Shown: positions 25,201 through 36,864 of the stretch, piece by piece | How the letters are laid out: every line of letters begins with the position of its first letter | How positions within the stretch are numbered: position 1 is the stretch's first letter | Source: Tetrahymena elliotti 4EA | Taxonomy: Eukaryota; Ciliophora; Oligohymenophorea; Hymenostomatida; Tetrahymenidae | Direction: 5' to 3' | Assembly: GCA_000231825.2 (NCBI GenBank) | Contig: JH720349.1 | Location: forward strand, 203,763 to 267,762 | Length of the DNA: 64,000 nucleotides | The notes under the pieces: generated by a model | The model's database searches: none | Told to the model about the DNA's origin: nothing | What the model saw: only the letters and a program-made list of their open reading frames with translations | Translations under genes and position numbers: made by a program

Positions 25201-26489
25201 CTTAAGAACTCTAAGCTTCCAACTAATGCAGTGCTGAGGGCACAATTAACAAAATTCCTGAAACTACTCAAGTCAACAAGAAATCTAAATTAAATAAATC
25301 TTCATAAAAGTCAAATAAAGAAAAATCTTTGAAGAAGACCACAAATTTAGTTGAAAACTGGTGCGATGAATACACTAAACAAAAGAATTATAATGACAAA
25401 TATTGTCCTTTTAACTCTCTATTTAGTAGCTCTACCTAATAGCCTGTTAACAACAACTTTGCTTTATTCTAAAACTCCCCTGTTTATGGTGAATAAGAAC
25501 TACCTCCTATCAGCCGTTTCAGCACAACTAAAATTTCAAATGTTTAATTTAGAAATGTAGAAATACATTTAACTGACATCTTGGTTGCTGGTAAGAAAGA
25601 CTCTAAATCAGCTAAAAAGATAAATTAAGTTTCTGTTTCAGAAGGTGCTATTATCAAATTATACTAAAATAATGTTAGCTGCAGTGATGGTGCAGAAAAC
25701 TAAACCCCACTTTATGTCGGTGAAGTAGAATCAGATGCCAGTTTGACAGTTTTTAACTAAATACTTGGAGACTATACTCTTGAAGTTACTTATAAAAATA
25801 GAAATTATCATTCTTATTGCTAGCCATTTACTCTTTCCTATGATAGATCCAATACTAACTTTGTATTAAATGCTCCTATTGTTCGCAGAGATATGTCTTA
25901 TAAAGGAAGTGGTGTTGTTGTTCTCGAAAACCGTTTCTTGTAGAATGGTTCTGAACATCTTGGAGCTACTTTAGGAATGAGCATCATCTTCAACGAAGAT
26001 AAAGAATGTCTTGTTTCTGCTTACAATCGTAAATGTGCTGATCACACTTATGTTAAAACTTAATATGCCTAAGCTATCAGCTTTACTAATACTTACAATC
26101 GTAACTCCCTTTTCTTTATTTCTAAGATGCCTAATACTCCCTCTGAGTAAACTTTAGTTGAAAAGTCTCGTGTCCAAGGAAAGGACATTACCAAAGATTC
26201 TTCCCTCTAAGTTAATAACTCCTTATTCATCTAATAGGACATAGTTGTTAAGGTTTATGTTCCAGAATCTGAATATGAGGTCTCAACTTATTATCCTCCT
26301 GTTTATGATAACAGATTATCTTAAAGCACTCAATTAACATGGTTAGCTTTCTGTTTTGATGGTAACTATGGTTTAATTAGCCAAAAGCCTGTAAACTAAT
26401 ACTTTGATAACCAAAACAAAAAGTAATTCCCTAGTGCCTCTTATTGTGATTCCTTCTTCTAAAGTAATCCCTACAAAGGTCCCAAATGA
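22239..26489 (+). CDS. Large polytopic membrane protein with Pro/Glu linker and extracellular-like domain
   Basis: Exons 22239-22877 and 23196-26489 join exactly in phase (intron 318 bp, GTAATT...AAAAAG) to 1310 residues ending on TGA. The N-terminal ~540 residues hold about nine hydrophobic spans, including GIACAFGVLLSLPQFIM, YLALFITYGVISFIIAIIL, STYIVLLIFASLSLIVF, LYFIMVSLTLIGLLITYI and FFFLLILALLIGTTVVL. A Cys-rich loop before the eighth span contains NACMNGNCCRSLGYYYAYYP. A Pro/Glu/Thr linker follows (23970-24080, PEPKPEPTPEPKPTEPG), then a ~750-residue non-hydrophobic domain with scattered Cys and beta-rich stretches. The span pattern with a CC-containing loop recalls tetraspanin-like architecture, but I do not recognise the family. 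A surface or adhesion role is inference. Confidence 0.85.
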
Positions 26490-28633
26490 ATCAAATATGG
26501 AAATAATGATTACTGAACTCTATCACTGAGTGAAAGTAAAGCACAATATAAGTAAACTTCATATTTACTTGTATTTGGCTAATATGATGCAATTAATTTT
26601 GTTATTTCTTCTATGATATTTTTTTTAAATATTTTTAAAATCATTTTTCAAAAAGAATTATTAAATGGAATAATTATGAATGCTTTGTTTTGTATGTATC
26701 TGTAATTTTATTTTCCAATTTTTTTATATTTTTAAGAGTTCATTTGCATTTAGAATTACTATTTTCATTATTTCATTACTGAATCCTTCTATTTTTACTA
26801 GCCAAAAACGTCTTTTATATTTATTACCAAAATTCTTGATATCTTAATAAATAAATTTGTTTGTGAGATTAGATAAATCTTTAATAAAAATATAAATTAA
26901 ACTTCTTTTCTCCTTTTTAATAATTCAAAAAAATTGCCATCATTTTGATAAAAAAGGTAAATAAAAAATATGCATTTTTAATTAAATTGAGTTGAAAATT
27001 GTGAATAATTTTTAACCTAATTTTTGAATAAATTCATTCAAATAACTATTAAAATACTTTGAATAATTATTTTTTATTAACACTCAAACATTTAAAGTTG
27101 ATCTAAAATGTATTTGAGTTCTAACTTCGTTTGTTATTAAAGGGGATTTTTTGAAAAAAATAAATACCTTAAAGATTTGAATTTACCTTTGAAATTGTTT
27201 ATTTAAACAAATTGATTGTTATTTTGGTTAATTTCAAAATATTGGCTTTTATTTAATTTCAAAACTAAAACAAATAAAAAAAAACCTTTTTAAATTTTAA
27301 GCATTATATAAAATAATAAATTCATAGTTATTTCTTTGCTTTTGCAATTTTATTTTAACGATTATTTGAATTGAGTAAACGATCGTAAAGGTACTTACTT
27401 AATAAAATAATGAAAATACTTGTTCAAGGATTTTTTAATCATTCAAGTATATTACATTGAAACGCATTTATCTTATAACTAAAATTGATAATTAAAATGA
27501 AACAATTTTAAATTAGAACATCTTATTGGTAGTGATTTCTGTTTAGCATTATTTGCATGTTTGTTTCCATTTCTTTTTTTACTTTTTCTTTTAGTTTCAT
27601 TCAAAAATTTTGCCATATTTTATGTGAAATATAAAAAATGTTTAATCATAGAGAATCTCACTTTTAAATAGAATATTTTCATTACAATTTCTTTATTTTT
27701 TATTTTTCTTTAAGCACTTTTTATTTTTAACCTCATTTCAAATTAAAATCATTCTAAAATGAAGAAAATACTTTACTCATATTTTCATGAAAATGTTATA
27801 TAGTTTATTTGAAACTTCTTTGCTTTATAATAACTAATTGTTAAAAGGGAAATCTTTAAAAAATATCTCTTAATTATGAGAATTTAAATTTCGAAACTAA
27901 GCGTTTCATTTATTATGAGATCAGTATGATTTAAATTACGAGTAACTAACGCAAATAAAAATATAGTGTCGAAATTAGTATTCTAGGCTATTATTTTATT
28001 TGAAATTAAACTAGACAAAATACATTGTTGATTAATCACGTAAAAGTAAAAATAAGCTTGAATAAAAATCTTAATTTAATAAAGTCAAATAGACAAAAAA
28101 TGCTATTGATAAAAAAAGTATCATACTCTAAATTTATCAGAATTTTTTATTTGACATTAATTTTAATATCCAAGCACATTAATAAATTCATCCTATTTCA
28201 ATAACTTGAATCATTCTCAAAAGAGTATACATATAAGATGACTAATAGAATTAATTTCCAGATTTCTTCTATTTTCTAATTGACTTGTTTAATTCACAAA
28301 CATTTTAAAATTAACATATGTTACAAACTTCAAATTTATTCTAACTAGAGTCAATAAGTGGTTTCTAGAATGTTTATTTACATAAATAGATGAAATGAGA
28401 AGATGATTTATTTGAAATTTTTTTGAAAAGATATTGAAATTTATACAATATAAAGATATATGAAGCAATTTATTAGGCTATTTACATTATAAATATTTTT
28501 TTTAAGATTATTTAACTATTAGAAGAATGAGATTTGTTTGAGAGAGTGTTTTTTTGTTTATTATTTTTCAATTAAAATGATTTTAAATAGAGCAGAGAAT
28601 ATTTTTTAATTAGTTTGTTAGATTTTAAGTTCT
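26490..28633. other. Gene-poor AT-rich region
   Basis: About 2.1 kb of extremely AT-rich sequence between two convergent genes. I read both strands with TGA-only stops and saw no coding-like frame, tRNA or conspicuous repeat. Confidence 0.55.
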
Positions 28634-28867
28634 TCACTTAAAAAGGACAAATCTTCTAGAAACCATCATGTTTCTTCTTCTTTGTAGTTATTCAATTTTT
28701 ATTTATTAAGTAATTTCCTTTAATTCTGAAATAAGCTTGTTTAATTGATATTGTTATTTGTTTTCTTTGTGGATTCTTTTCATGGGAGCTTTAAATACTT
28801 CAGCCTTTTCACCACCGAATTCGAAAGGGGGGAATTCAAAAGAGAGTTCACTGTAATCCTTAACCAT
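28634..28867 (-). CDS. Small unrecognised protein (77 aa)
   Basis: An intronless frame from ATG 28867 to TGA 28636-28634. It begins MVKDYSELSFEFPPFEFGG and continues EKAEVFKAPMKRIHKENK. The second half is a helical, coiled-coil-like stretch (LNKLISELKEITQQIKIEQ) followed by a basic tail, QRRRNMMVSRRF. Three in-frame TAA codons read as Gln. Composition is clearly less AT-rich than the flanks, and the aromatic/acidic N-terminus with a helical C-terminus looks like a genuine small protein. I do not recognise it; microtubule-associated ciliary proteins often have this size and build, but that is speculation. Confidence 0.65.
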
Positions 28868-29948
28868 TTTTGTTGTTATTTATTTTATTTGAGACTTTGA
28901 TTGATTGTTTGTTTATTTATTGGTTTGTTAATTGATTTATTTTTTATCTGTTAATTGATTATAAATTTTTTGATCTCTCTGATCGAAGATTTTTAAAGGA
29001 TTTGTCTAGATTAATAGACGAATTAAAAGTAATAGAGGTAATTAAATCAGAAAAGAATTTTTATCAATCTTTAATATAATCAGGTAACTAATTAAATCTT
29101 ACAAGAAAGTACTTATTAAATATATTCGAATATTTAATCATTAGGCTTTTATATTTTGATAAGATAATTTTAATAAAACCTAAATCCGCAGCTATTTCAA
29201 ATATGAGATTATTGAAGCTATTTCAGTTATGGACACATAGAGTGGCTATTACAAATATTATGATCTTAATTGTTGTTGTTGTTGTCTAAGTCTATTAATT
29301 CTTTTAAGCTAGAATCTCATTCTAATTAAAAGCCTTTTATTTTTGTTAAAGAAAATTTGATATAGGAAAAGCTCTTTGCTTTTTAGAGCTAATGTAATAG
29401 ATGAAAAGAATATTTAATTCGTGGCCTTATCAAGAAAAATTTACTCTAAATTTCTGAGTTTTTTTTGAATTTAAAATATCACTCAATTATAAAAAAGAAA
29501 TTTTGAAATTTTAATCAGAATTTATTGCTAAGTTGAAATACCGCAATAAAAAAATTTTAATATTTTAAAATTTAAAGTAAATAAGTTATGAAAACTATTT
29601 CATTTTTTTGATAAAAGCATCTAAAAATAAAAATAGAGGATATAAAAGAAATTCTCAAAGAAATTTTTTTAATTTGGTTCCCACATTTAATTAAAAGAAT
29701 ATGTATAGAGTCTATGAATATAATATTTCTTTCTCCCTCAACAGTGTCTAGGTTTAATATATATTGAGTACCTCCAACAATTTTACGAAAGAGTCGCTTT
29801 CATATAATTATTAAATTACTTTATTAACTCTTTTAGTTTGATTTTTTTTGAATAAAAAAAACCCAAAAAAAAAAATTAATAAAAGAAAAGAAAAGAAAAA
29901 AGGGAATAAAATATTGTTTTAATTAATTTGTTAATCTTTAATAAAATA
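28868..29948. promoter_or_regulatory. Divergent intergenic region
   Basis: About 1.1 kb between two divergent starts. It contains TTG/GTT repeats (~29270-29285) and an A/G-rich tract at 29860-29905 shortly before the LRR-like gene, which could be part of its leader. Confidence 0.45.
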
Positions 29949-31028
29949 ATGAGTGAAATTCAAAATATTATTGTTTGTCCATTACTTATTGAATGCGAAT
30001 TAAATGATAAATTTAGAAGAAAAGAAATAGTTAAAAAAATTAAAAGTGAAAAAAATCAATTATTAGAAATAGAAATTAGCTGTATAAAATATTATTCTAA
30101 ACTTGAAGAGCATTTAAGTGAAATTCTCTCAGCTAATCCTCATTCTATTACAACTCTTAATATTATTTTAAATCAAATCTAGTTGTCTGAAAAAATCTAC
30201 TAGATTATTTCATAAAGTATTTCAAAATTTAAGTCGCTGAGAGAACTTAGTATTGAATTTAGTTCTGTTGGCTTGTAGGATTAACATATTAAATCGATTG
30301 TATATGAAATAGTAGATATTGACATGCTAAAATCACTATCTATTGATATATCTAATAACAATTTTATTACAAATGATATATCACAATACCTTGGTTTATC
30401 AGTCAGTTAGCTTATGAAATTGTAAAAATTTTCATTAAACGTTTCTGGTTGTTCTTAACTTGATGATACATTCATAGAAAAATATGCCCAGTTAACAAGA
30501 AAGGCTATTTCATTAGAAGATGTTTCAATACATTTATCTGATACAAAGATAAATTAATTTAATTTCTTGAAAAATATTAGTGAAGTTTAAAATATTAAAT
30601 CCTTATCTATCACATTTAATTTTCGTTCAGTAGATAGCGAATAAAGCTTTTTAGAAAATTTAAATAATTTCAATGCAAAAATTAAGTCATTAGGCTTAAA
30701 CTTTCAAAACAGCGATTTTTCATCAAAGTTGAGTTAAGAAGAATACTTTTTTTTCAATTTAGGGAAAATACTTAATTAATTTAGCAGTTTGAAAGAATTC
30801 TTTTTAAATTGTGAAAACTAAAGATAAGAAATAAATTTAATTCCCTTCTATAAAAATATGTCTGATAAGATAATAGAGGGAGTTAGTATGTATATTAACA
30901 CAGATAAAGAAAAAAATAATTCTTAGTTGATGCAACTAGCTTGTTAATCTAGATAAAATTTATTAAGATTCTTAGTTTTAAATAAAAAATAAAATTATTT
31001 TAAAAATTATAGCTAACTACTCTTTTGA
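29949..31028 (+). CDS. Leucine-rich-repeat-like protein
   Basis: One intronless frame of 359 residues from ATG 29949 (MSEIQNIIVCPLLIECELND) to TGA 31026-31028. From about residue 90, segments recur that fit irregular LRR units: SLRELSIEFSSVGLQDQH, LKSLSIDISNNNF, KFSLNVSGCSQLDD, IKSLSITFNFRSVD and IKSLGLNFQNSDF, spaced roughly 30-45 residues apart. LRR solenoids bind other proteins. Large families of such degenerate LRR proteins are known in ciliates, usually without assigned function. No membrane span or catalytic domain was seen. The ATG was preferred over an upstream in-frame TTG at 29928. Confidence 0.72.
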
Positions 31029-32490
31029 TTAATTAGCTTATTAATATCTTTCCAATTAATTTATTCCAAACAATTACTAAATATTTTCTATTTATTCAAT
31101 TCTTATTTGTAAATATCTTTGTATAAAAATTATATTTCATTTTTATATCAACTAAATCAACTAACTAACTATTCAATCAATTGAAAAAATTTTTTGTTTT
31201 TGTAATCTTAAAAAAAAAGTAGATTTAAAAAGATAAGAAGACTAAGTTGATATCAATACCAAACAGTGTATAAATTTGAAAGGATATCTCAGTTATAAGA
31301 GATAGTTTATTAATAGAAATAAAATCTCCAATACCTAAATTAAAGATTTTATTTTAATTGAAAACAAAATTTTCAATATAGATTGAAATAAAAAGTTTTT
31401 ATCTCTTTATATGAAATAAAAAGCTTTCATCTCTTTTGATTGAAATAAAAAGTTTTAAAATAAAAATAAAATAAAAATATTTTTAAAACAAAAACAATGT
31501 AGGGGAAAAAAAATAAAAAATAATTTTTATCAATATTTATCTCAAAATATTTTTTTGACAAAATCAAATTGTTTTAAACAATTAAAAATGTATGTAATAA
31601 TGAATTGATTAATATAAGTAATTTAAAATCTTTTGATTTAATTCACTAAACATAGTTTTATATTCAAATAAATAATTTAAAAAAATAGTTTGTATGTCTA
31701 AGCATTTAATTTATTTATTCAGCATGTAAAATCTTTTTGATGAACCAATTCCATTCCTTCACTAAAATGGATTAGGATTTTAGATATTTATTTAGAAGTT
31801 TTAGTAAATATGTAAAATCAATATACTTGGTGACAAATATCAAGGAAAATAATTATTTTTGAGAACAAATAAAAAACAAAGATTTTAATTTGTTTGGGAA
31901 AGAAAAAGAAAGCTTATTCTCAATAATAAATGTTTAAGGATATTTAATTTAAATCTTTACTTAATATAAATTATTCTTTTGGTTTTGAGCAAAATTGTTT
32001 TGCAGTGTAACATCCAATTAGTATTCTGATAAATTATTTTGTAAATAATTAGATTAAATGTTGTTTAAAATTGATAGGATTTATACTGCAAAGTATTTGA
32101 TTATTAAGTTTGATTTATAAGGAAGAAAGTATTTTCTTTAATTAAACAAGAAAGAAATTTGGTTAATAACATCAATAAAATGAATGAATATGTTTAATGC
32201 CATTCAATAAAAAAGATGTTTAAATAGCTTATCTCTATTTAATGTTTTATAGATTTTATTATTTACTTATTTAATAATTTAAAAGTGGATATATTGTTAT
32301 TACTGATTAAATAATATCAAAAAGCATATTAAAAATAAAAGCTAGAATTAACATTAGAGCATAGTAGTGTGAATTAAATAAAGGTAGAATACTAATAAAA
32401 AATATTTTTTAAGCATTTTCATTAATATGAAAAAGAGTTATTGATTCATACAGGTCAAGCTAAAATTAGTGAAATATACCCTACCAAATT
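31029..32490. other. Intergenic AT-rich region
   Basis: About 1.46 kb between two plus-strand genes. Around 31380-31460 a motif resembling gattgaaataaaaagttttt repeats three times at short spacing. No gene recognised. Confidence 0.5.
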
Positions 32491-35306
32491 ATGGGAGGGA
32501 AATGCTGCAGTTAAGTAGAGGTAAATATCTAATTATACACAATAGTATATATTGTTTAAGCATTGATTTTTGAAGTAAAAACAGTAAGAAATTAGTTTAG
32601 GAACTTCATCCATCATAAATAAAGATTTTGTAATAAAATAAATTGATAAATTATTTATTTGAGTCAATAGTTTTTTGTATTTATTAGAATTCTAATGATC
32701 CTGAACTGAACCTAAAGTCCTATCCTTATGATAAAGAAATAACAGCAGGAGTAAATCGTGGAGATTACCAATAAATAAATCACTTGAAAATGAGTTAAGG
32801 GATACAAACAGTTAGTGTTATTTTTCATGATAAAGTATCGAAAAGCGAATACAATATTTCTGGCTTAATCAAATCGCATTTAAATGAAACTTCTATAAAC
32901 TAGGTTAGATTTATTATCTCATTTTTTTAGTTTGAAAAGTATGCAACATAGAACTCGATTTATAAAGACTTATTTTTTTACTTTGATTAATTTTCAGAAG
33001 ATTTGTGGATAGTTTTACACTAATTTCCTAAATTCCAAGAAATTCACCACAAAAAATTTGCTTATTTATAAATACCATCACTATTTATTTATTAGACATT
33101 AGTTATATTTAACAAAAATGATAATTAAAAGGCACAATTCCATAGAATTAAAGATGACATGAATTTTGAAGTTTTAGTGGACTAAATGATAATTACTTTA
33201 AAAGAATTTCAACGTGTTATCTAAAAAAAGAAAAAAGAATAATTTAAAACGCACTAAAAGAAGGAGTTGCCTGAAGAGTGGCTTATTCTTTTTGCTATTC
33301 ATGATTATCTTACGAGATAATTTTAGAATTAGAACAATTAGCTAATGAGAGTTTTTACACAACACACTCATTCTGCAATTAATCCTACTAATTTTAGGCA
33401 TAGTTGGAGCTTAACAAACAATAATAATTCACATTACTTTAACAACAATAATAATAATAATAACAATAATACTTAACATAATTAAAATTAAAATATATAA
33501 TCCTAAAAATAAAATAATGAAAACTAAACTAGCAAAATATCTGCTCAAAGTAAGCCTAACGTTAGGTTTCAAGTACTTAAACATTTCAACTCTGAAGGAG
33601 ATTTAGAATTAAAAGTTTCTGAAAAATTATAGAATATCTTATCAGTAGTATTTATGAGAATCTTTTATACAATTTACTCTAAGAAACATTTAATAGTATG
33701 CTAAGAATCCTCTTAATTATTTGAATTGGTTGAGTTCATAGCATTAAATTTTATAAGGCTTGATAAAAGGGAAGTGAAATACCTAGACCCAGGAGAACAA
33801 TTAGCTATACTCATAGAAATAGGAAAGTTTTTATAATTATATGGTAATCATTAGTGTACTCTCAATTATTACAATATCTTAGAGATGGACTTTCATCGAA
33901 CTTTTTCTAAATAATTTATTAAGCTTTATGAACTATAAGCATTGAATTTAAATAAGCTAGGGAAGTGTAGAGAAAGTATTATCAAGTACAACTTAGCTCT
34001 TAAACTCTAAGAGTAAGAAGAGGAAAAATCCCAGAAAGAATAGTAAATAGCTAATTAAAAGGAAGCTTCTAGCGCTTTATCTCCAACAATTTCAAGATTC
34101 AATTTAGAGGAAAATCATATCTTGAAAGAAAATGATAAGATTTACTCTCATTTAAGTAATAACTCATCATTATTAATTGACAAAGGTCTGATTTGTTATT
34201 AAATAGCTTAAATTTACCAAACATTAAAAGAATTTGATTATGCTATTGAATATTATTAGAAAAGTCTGGATTACAATTAAAAAAGTAAAGAAAGAGCAAA
34301 CAACTTAAGCTAAAAGTCGATTAATAGTTTTTTGAATTTCAACAAGTAAGATGAAGTAATTACAAATAATTTCCCATCAAAAATCCATCAAATAATAACA
34401 CAGTAAAGTTTGGAGTAAATAGATTAAGCGGGAGCTAAAAATACATAGGAAATAAATTATTCAAAATAACAAAGCAATATAGATATTAGAAATTGCAGCA
34501 TTTTGCAAAGTATTTCATAAATTTATGTCTAAAAGAATGATTTAGATTAAGCTTTAGAATATCTAAAAAGAGCATATGAAAATTATTAAAAAGAGTTCAA
34601 ATTGACTGAACAAACTAAGTATATAAAACTCCTTACTTAAATGTGTAGTATCTACTCTTCTTAAGGTAAATTTTTAGAATCAATTAAATATGCAGAGGAA
34701 GCTCTTACATTAATAGAACAAAAATATGGTACTTAAAATTTCAAAGAGCTTAAATCAATTCTAGAAAATCTCCAAATTTTATATCTTAATGAGAATTAAA
34801 TATCACAATCTATAGAAGTAAATAAAAGACTAATAAAATTAGTTGAAGAAAATAATGTAGATGATTTGATTTTAGCTCAGTATCTTGAAACAAATGGTAT
34901 TTTAAATTATAAAATAAAAAATTTTGAGGAAAGCTTGAGATCTAGCTATTATGCTCTCAAAATAGTCAAAGATAACTATGGAGATAAAAGCATTCAAGTA
35001 GCTATGATACAACAAAATATAGCTCAATCTCTGTCAATGTAAAATAATCACAAAGTTGCTTTTGAAATGGCTAAAAGCTGTTTAGAAATTTTTTCATAGA
35101 ATACATAACTTATTGAACAGGAGGAACTGTCCTATGTCCTATACAACTTAGCTTAATTTGCTCTAAACCTAGATTTAAAAGAGGAAGCCTTCAATTATAT
35201 AAAGTAATCTAAAGAATTACTTCTTTTAAATTAATATAAACCAATAAATGATTAATAACAAATCATAGCTCTATACAATAAAATATCAAAACTAGTTAAC
35301 CAATGA
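32491..35306 (+). CDS. TPR-repeat protein with predicted N-terminal acylation motif
   Basis: Exon 1 (32491-32520) encodes MGGKCCSQVE; intron 32521-32687 (GTAAAT...TTATTAG); exon 2 32688-35306, in phase, ends on TGA; 882 residues. MGGKCC is a typical N-myristoylation start (Gly2) with adjacent cysteines that could be palmitoylated. Residues ~250-285 are Asn/Gln-rich from AAT repeats. The C-terminal half carries TPR-like helical pairs, for example YQTLKEFDYAIEYYQKSLDY, QKNDLDQALEYLKRAYENY, GKFLESIKYAEEALTLIEQ and KNFEESLRSSYYALKIVK. TPR arrays form protein-binding superhelices. The inferred picture is a membrane-tethered scaffold. The N-terminal ~220 residues are not recognised. Confidence 0.85.
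33423..33475. repeat. (AAT/AAC)n repeat inside coding sequence
   Basis: AAT/AAC triplets in frame give a run of about ten Asn residues in the TPR protein. This is typical low-complexity expansion in AT-rich ciliate genes. Confidence 0.85.
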
Positions 35307-36864
35307 GCTAATCAAGTAACTAACCTAAACTCCTCTCTCATCCACTTATTAAATAAATTTTTGTTTTAGTAAACCGATCTCAGAAATAAAATGAATCTAT
35401 AAATAGAATTAAATTGAACTTCGATTAACCAATTAAATAAATGTAATCACTTTTACTCACAATAATTTTTTAACCAAAAATAAAATTTTAGAGCTTAAAC
35501 TTAAATTTTGACATATTAAAAACAACAATGATATTAATTTACAAATCACTATAATTATACAATTAATTTTTATTCAAATATTAAAGGGACTATTATTACA
35601 AATAATTAATCCACTAAATTAATCAAAAAAAAAACAATTATTTGTTTTAAGGAATAAATTCACAGAGTTATTTTAGATTCTAATGAATCTATTCATCTAC
35701 TTAGATATATATATTTATTTTGTTTTCATTATGTAATTTAAATTTACATTGTTACAGATTGCTAAATGTTAATTGCATTTGTTTTTATCTTAAAATTTAA
35801 TTACAACAGTAAAACAGTACATTCATTCAATCTTTTTTGATTGGTTCATAAAATTAAATGTGAAAATGCAACATTTTTAATTCACTTAATCTTCTAAAAT
35901 AAATTTTTGAGTAATTTTCTAAGAAAGAATGAAAAATATTTAACTAGAATGTATTTATTTATAATTAGTACTAGATAATTACTTTGTTTATTACCTAGTT
36001 ATTAAAATTAAAACTGTAACCTCTCTTCTCTCTCTCTCTAATAATTTATTTGTTTTAATTGGCCCAAAAACTCAAAAATAGAAATAAGTCAATATGCATA
36101 ATTCTTTGATTAATATAAACTTGGAAAATAACTTTTTAAGTTATCTTATTGTGAGAAGGTAGGTAATTTTTTTCTATGAAATGAAAGAAATAATTAAATT
36201 TTGCTTGAAGAGATGTTAATTAATTAGGTTATTCACTTGAGATTAGAATTAAATCAGATATTACAGCAAATACTCTCCCTCTCTTTATTTTTTATTTTTA
36301 TTGGCTCGAAAATGTAAATTAGTAAAAATGCAAAGGTTTTTGATTAAATTAAACTTGTAAAATAACTTTTTGGGGTACTTTATTTGGAGAGAACGAATAA
36401 TTTTTATGCTTATTTTTTGCTTGAGCAAATATCTGGAAGCTACTAACTTGTGAAATAAAATTGCAGACATAGGATTTAAAATATAAAATTTTGAAAATTT
36501 TGTATTTAAGCTAAAAGATGTATTTTAATAGAATAAATAATAAAATGCTTGATGAATACGATTGTGTATTAATTGATTGTAAATAAAAAATATAAATGAA
36601 ATCCTTGCAAAGTAAAATCAAATTAATTAAATTTGTTTATTACTTTTTTTCAATAAAAAGTTAATAATTATTAAAAAGAAAATAATATTTATAGTTAATC
36701 AAAAGTGTTTGTTTAGCTTAATTGTATTATCCTCATTCACAAATCGTATAGCAACCAATCAATCAAAACAGACTTAGTCTGAAAGGCAGACATCTATAAG
36801 TTAGTGAAAACAAAAAAGAGTATTCGCATTAAATTCTACTCAGCTGAAACAATTAAGATAGCTA
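35307..36864. other. Intergenic region with a diverged duplicated block
   Basis: About 1.56 kb with no supported gene. Two similar blocks lie at ~36010-36180 and ~36270-36420 (described separately). The ORF at 36285-36470 overlaps the second block and is not supported. Confidence 0.5.
36010..36420. repeat. Pair of diverged direct repeats
   Basis: Both blocks start with a CT-rich tract followed by a tttttattggc-like string. They then share, in the same order, words like aaatgcaaaggtttttgatt / atgcataattctttgatt, aaacttgtaaaataacttttt / aaacttggaaaataacttttt, and a g-rich end. The second copy starts about 250 bp after the first. A weaker resemblance occurs near 46540-46640. Confidence 0.55.
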
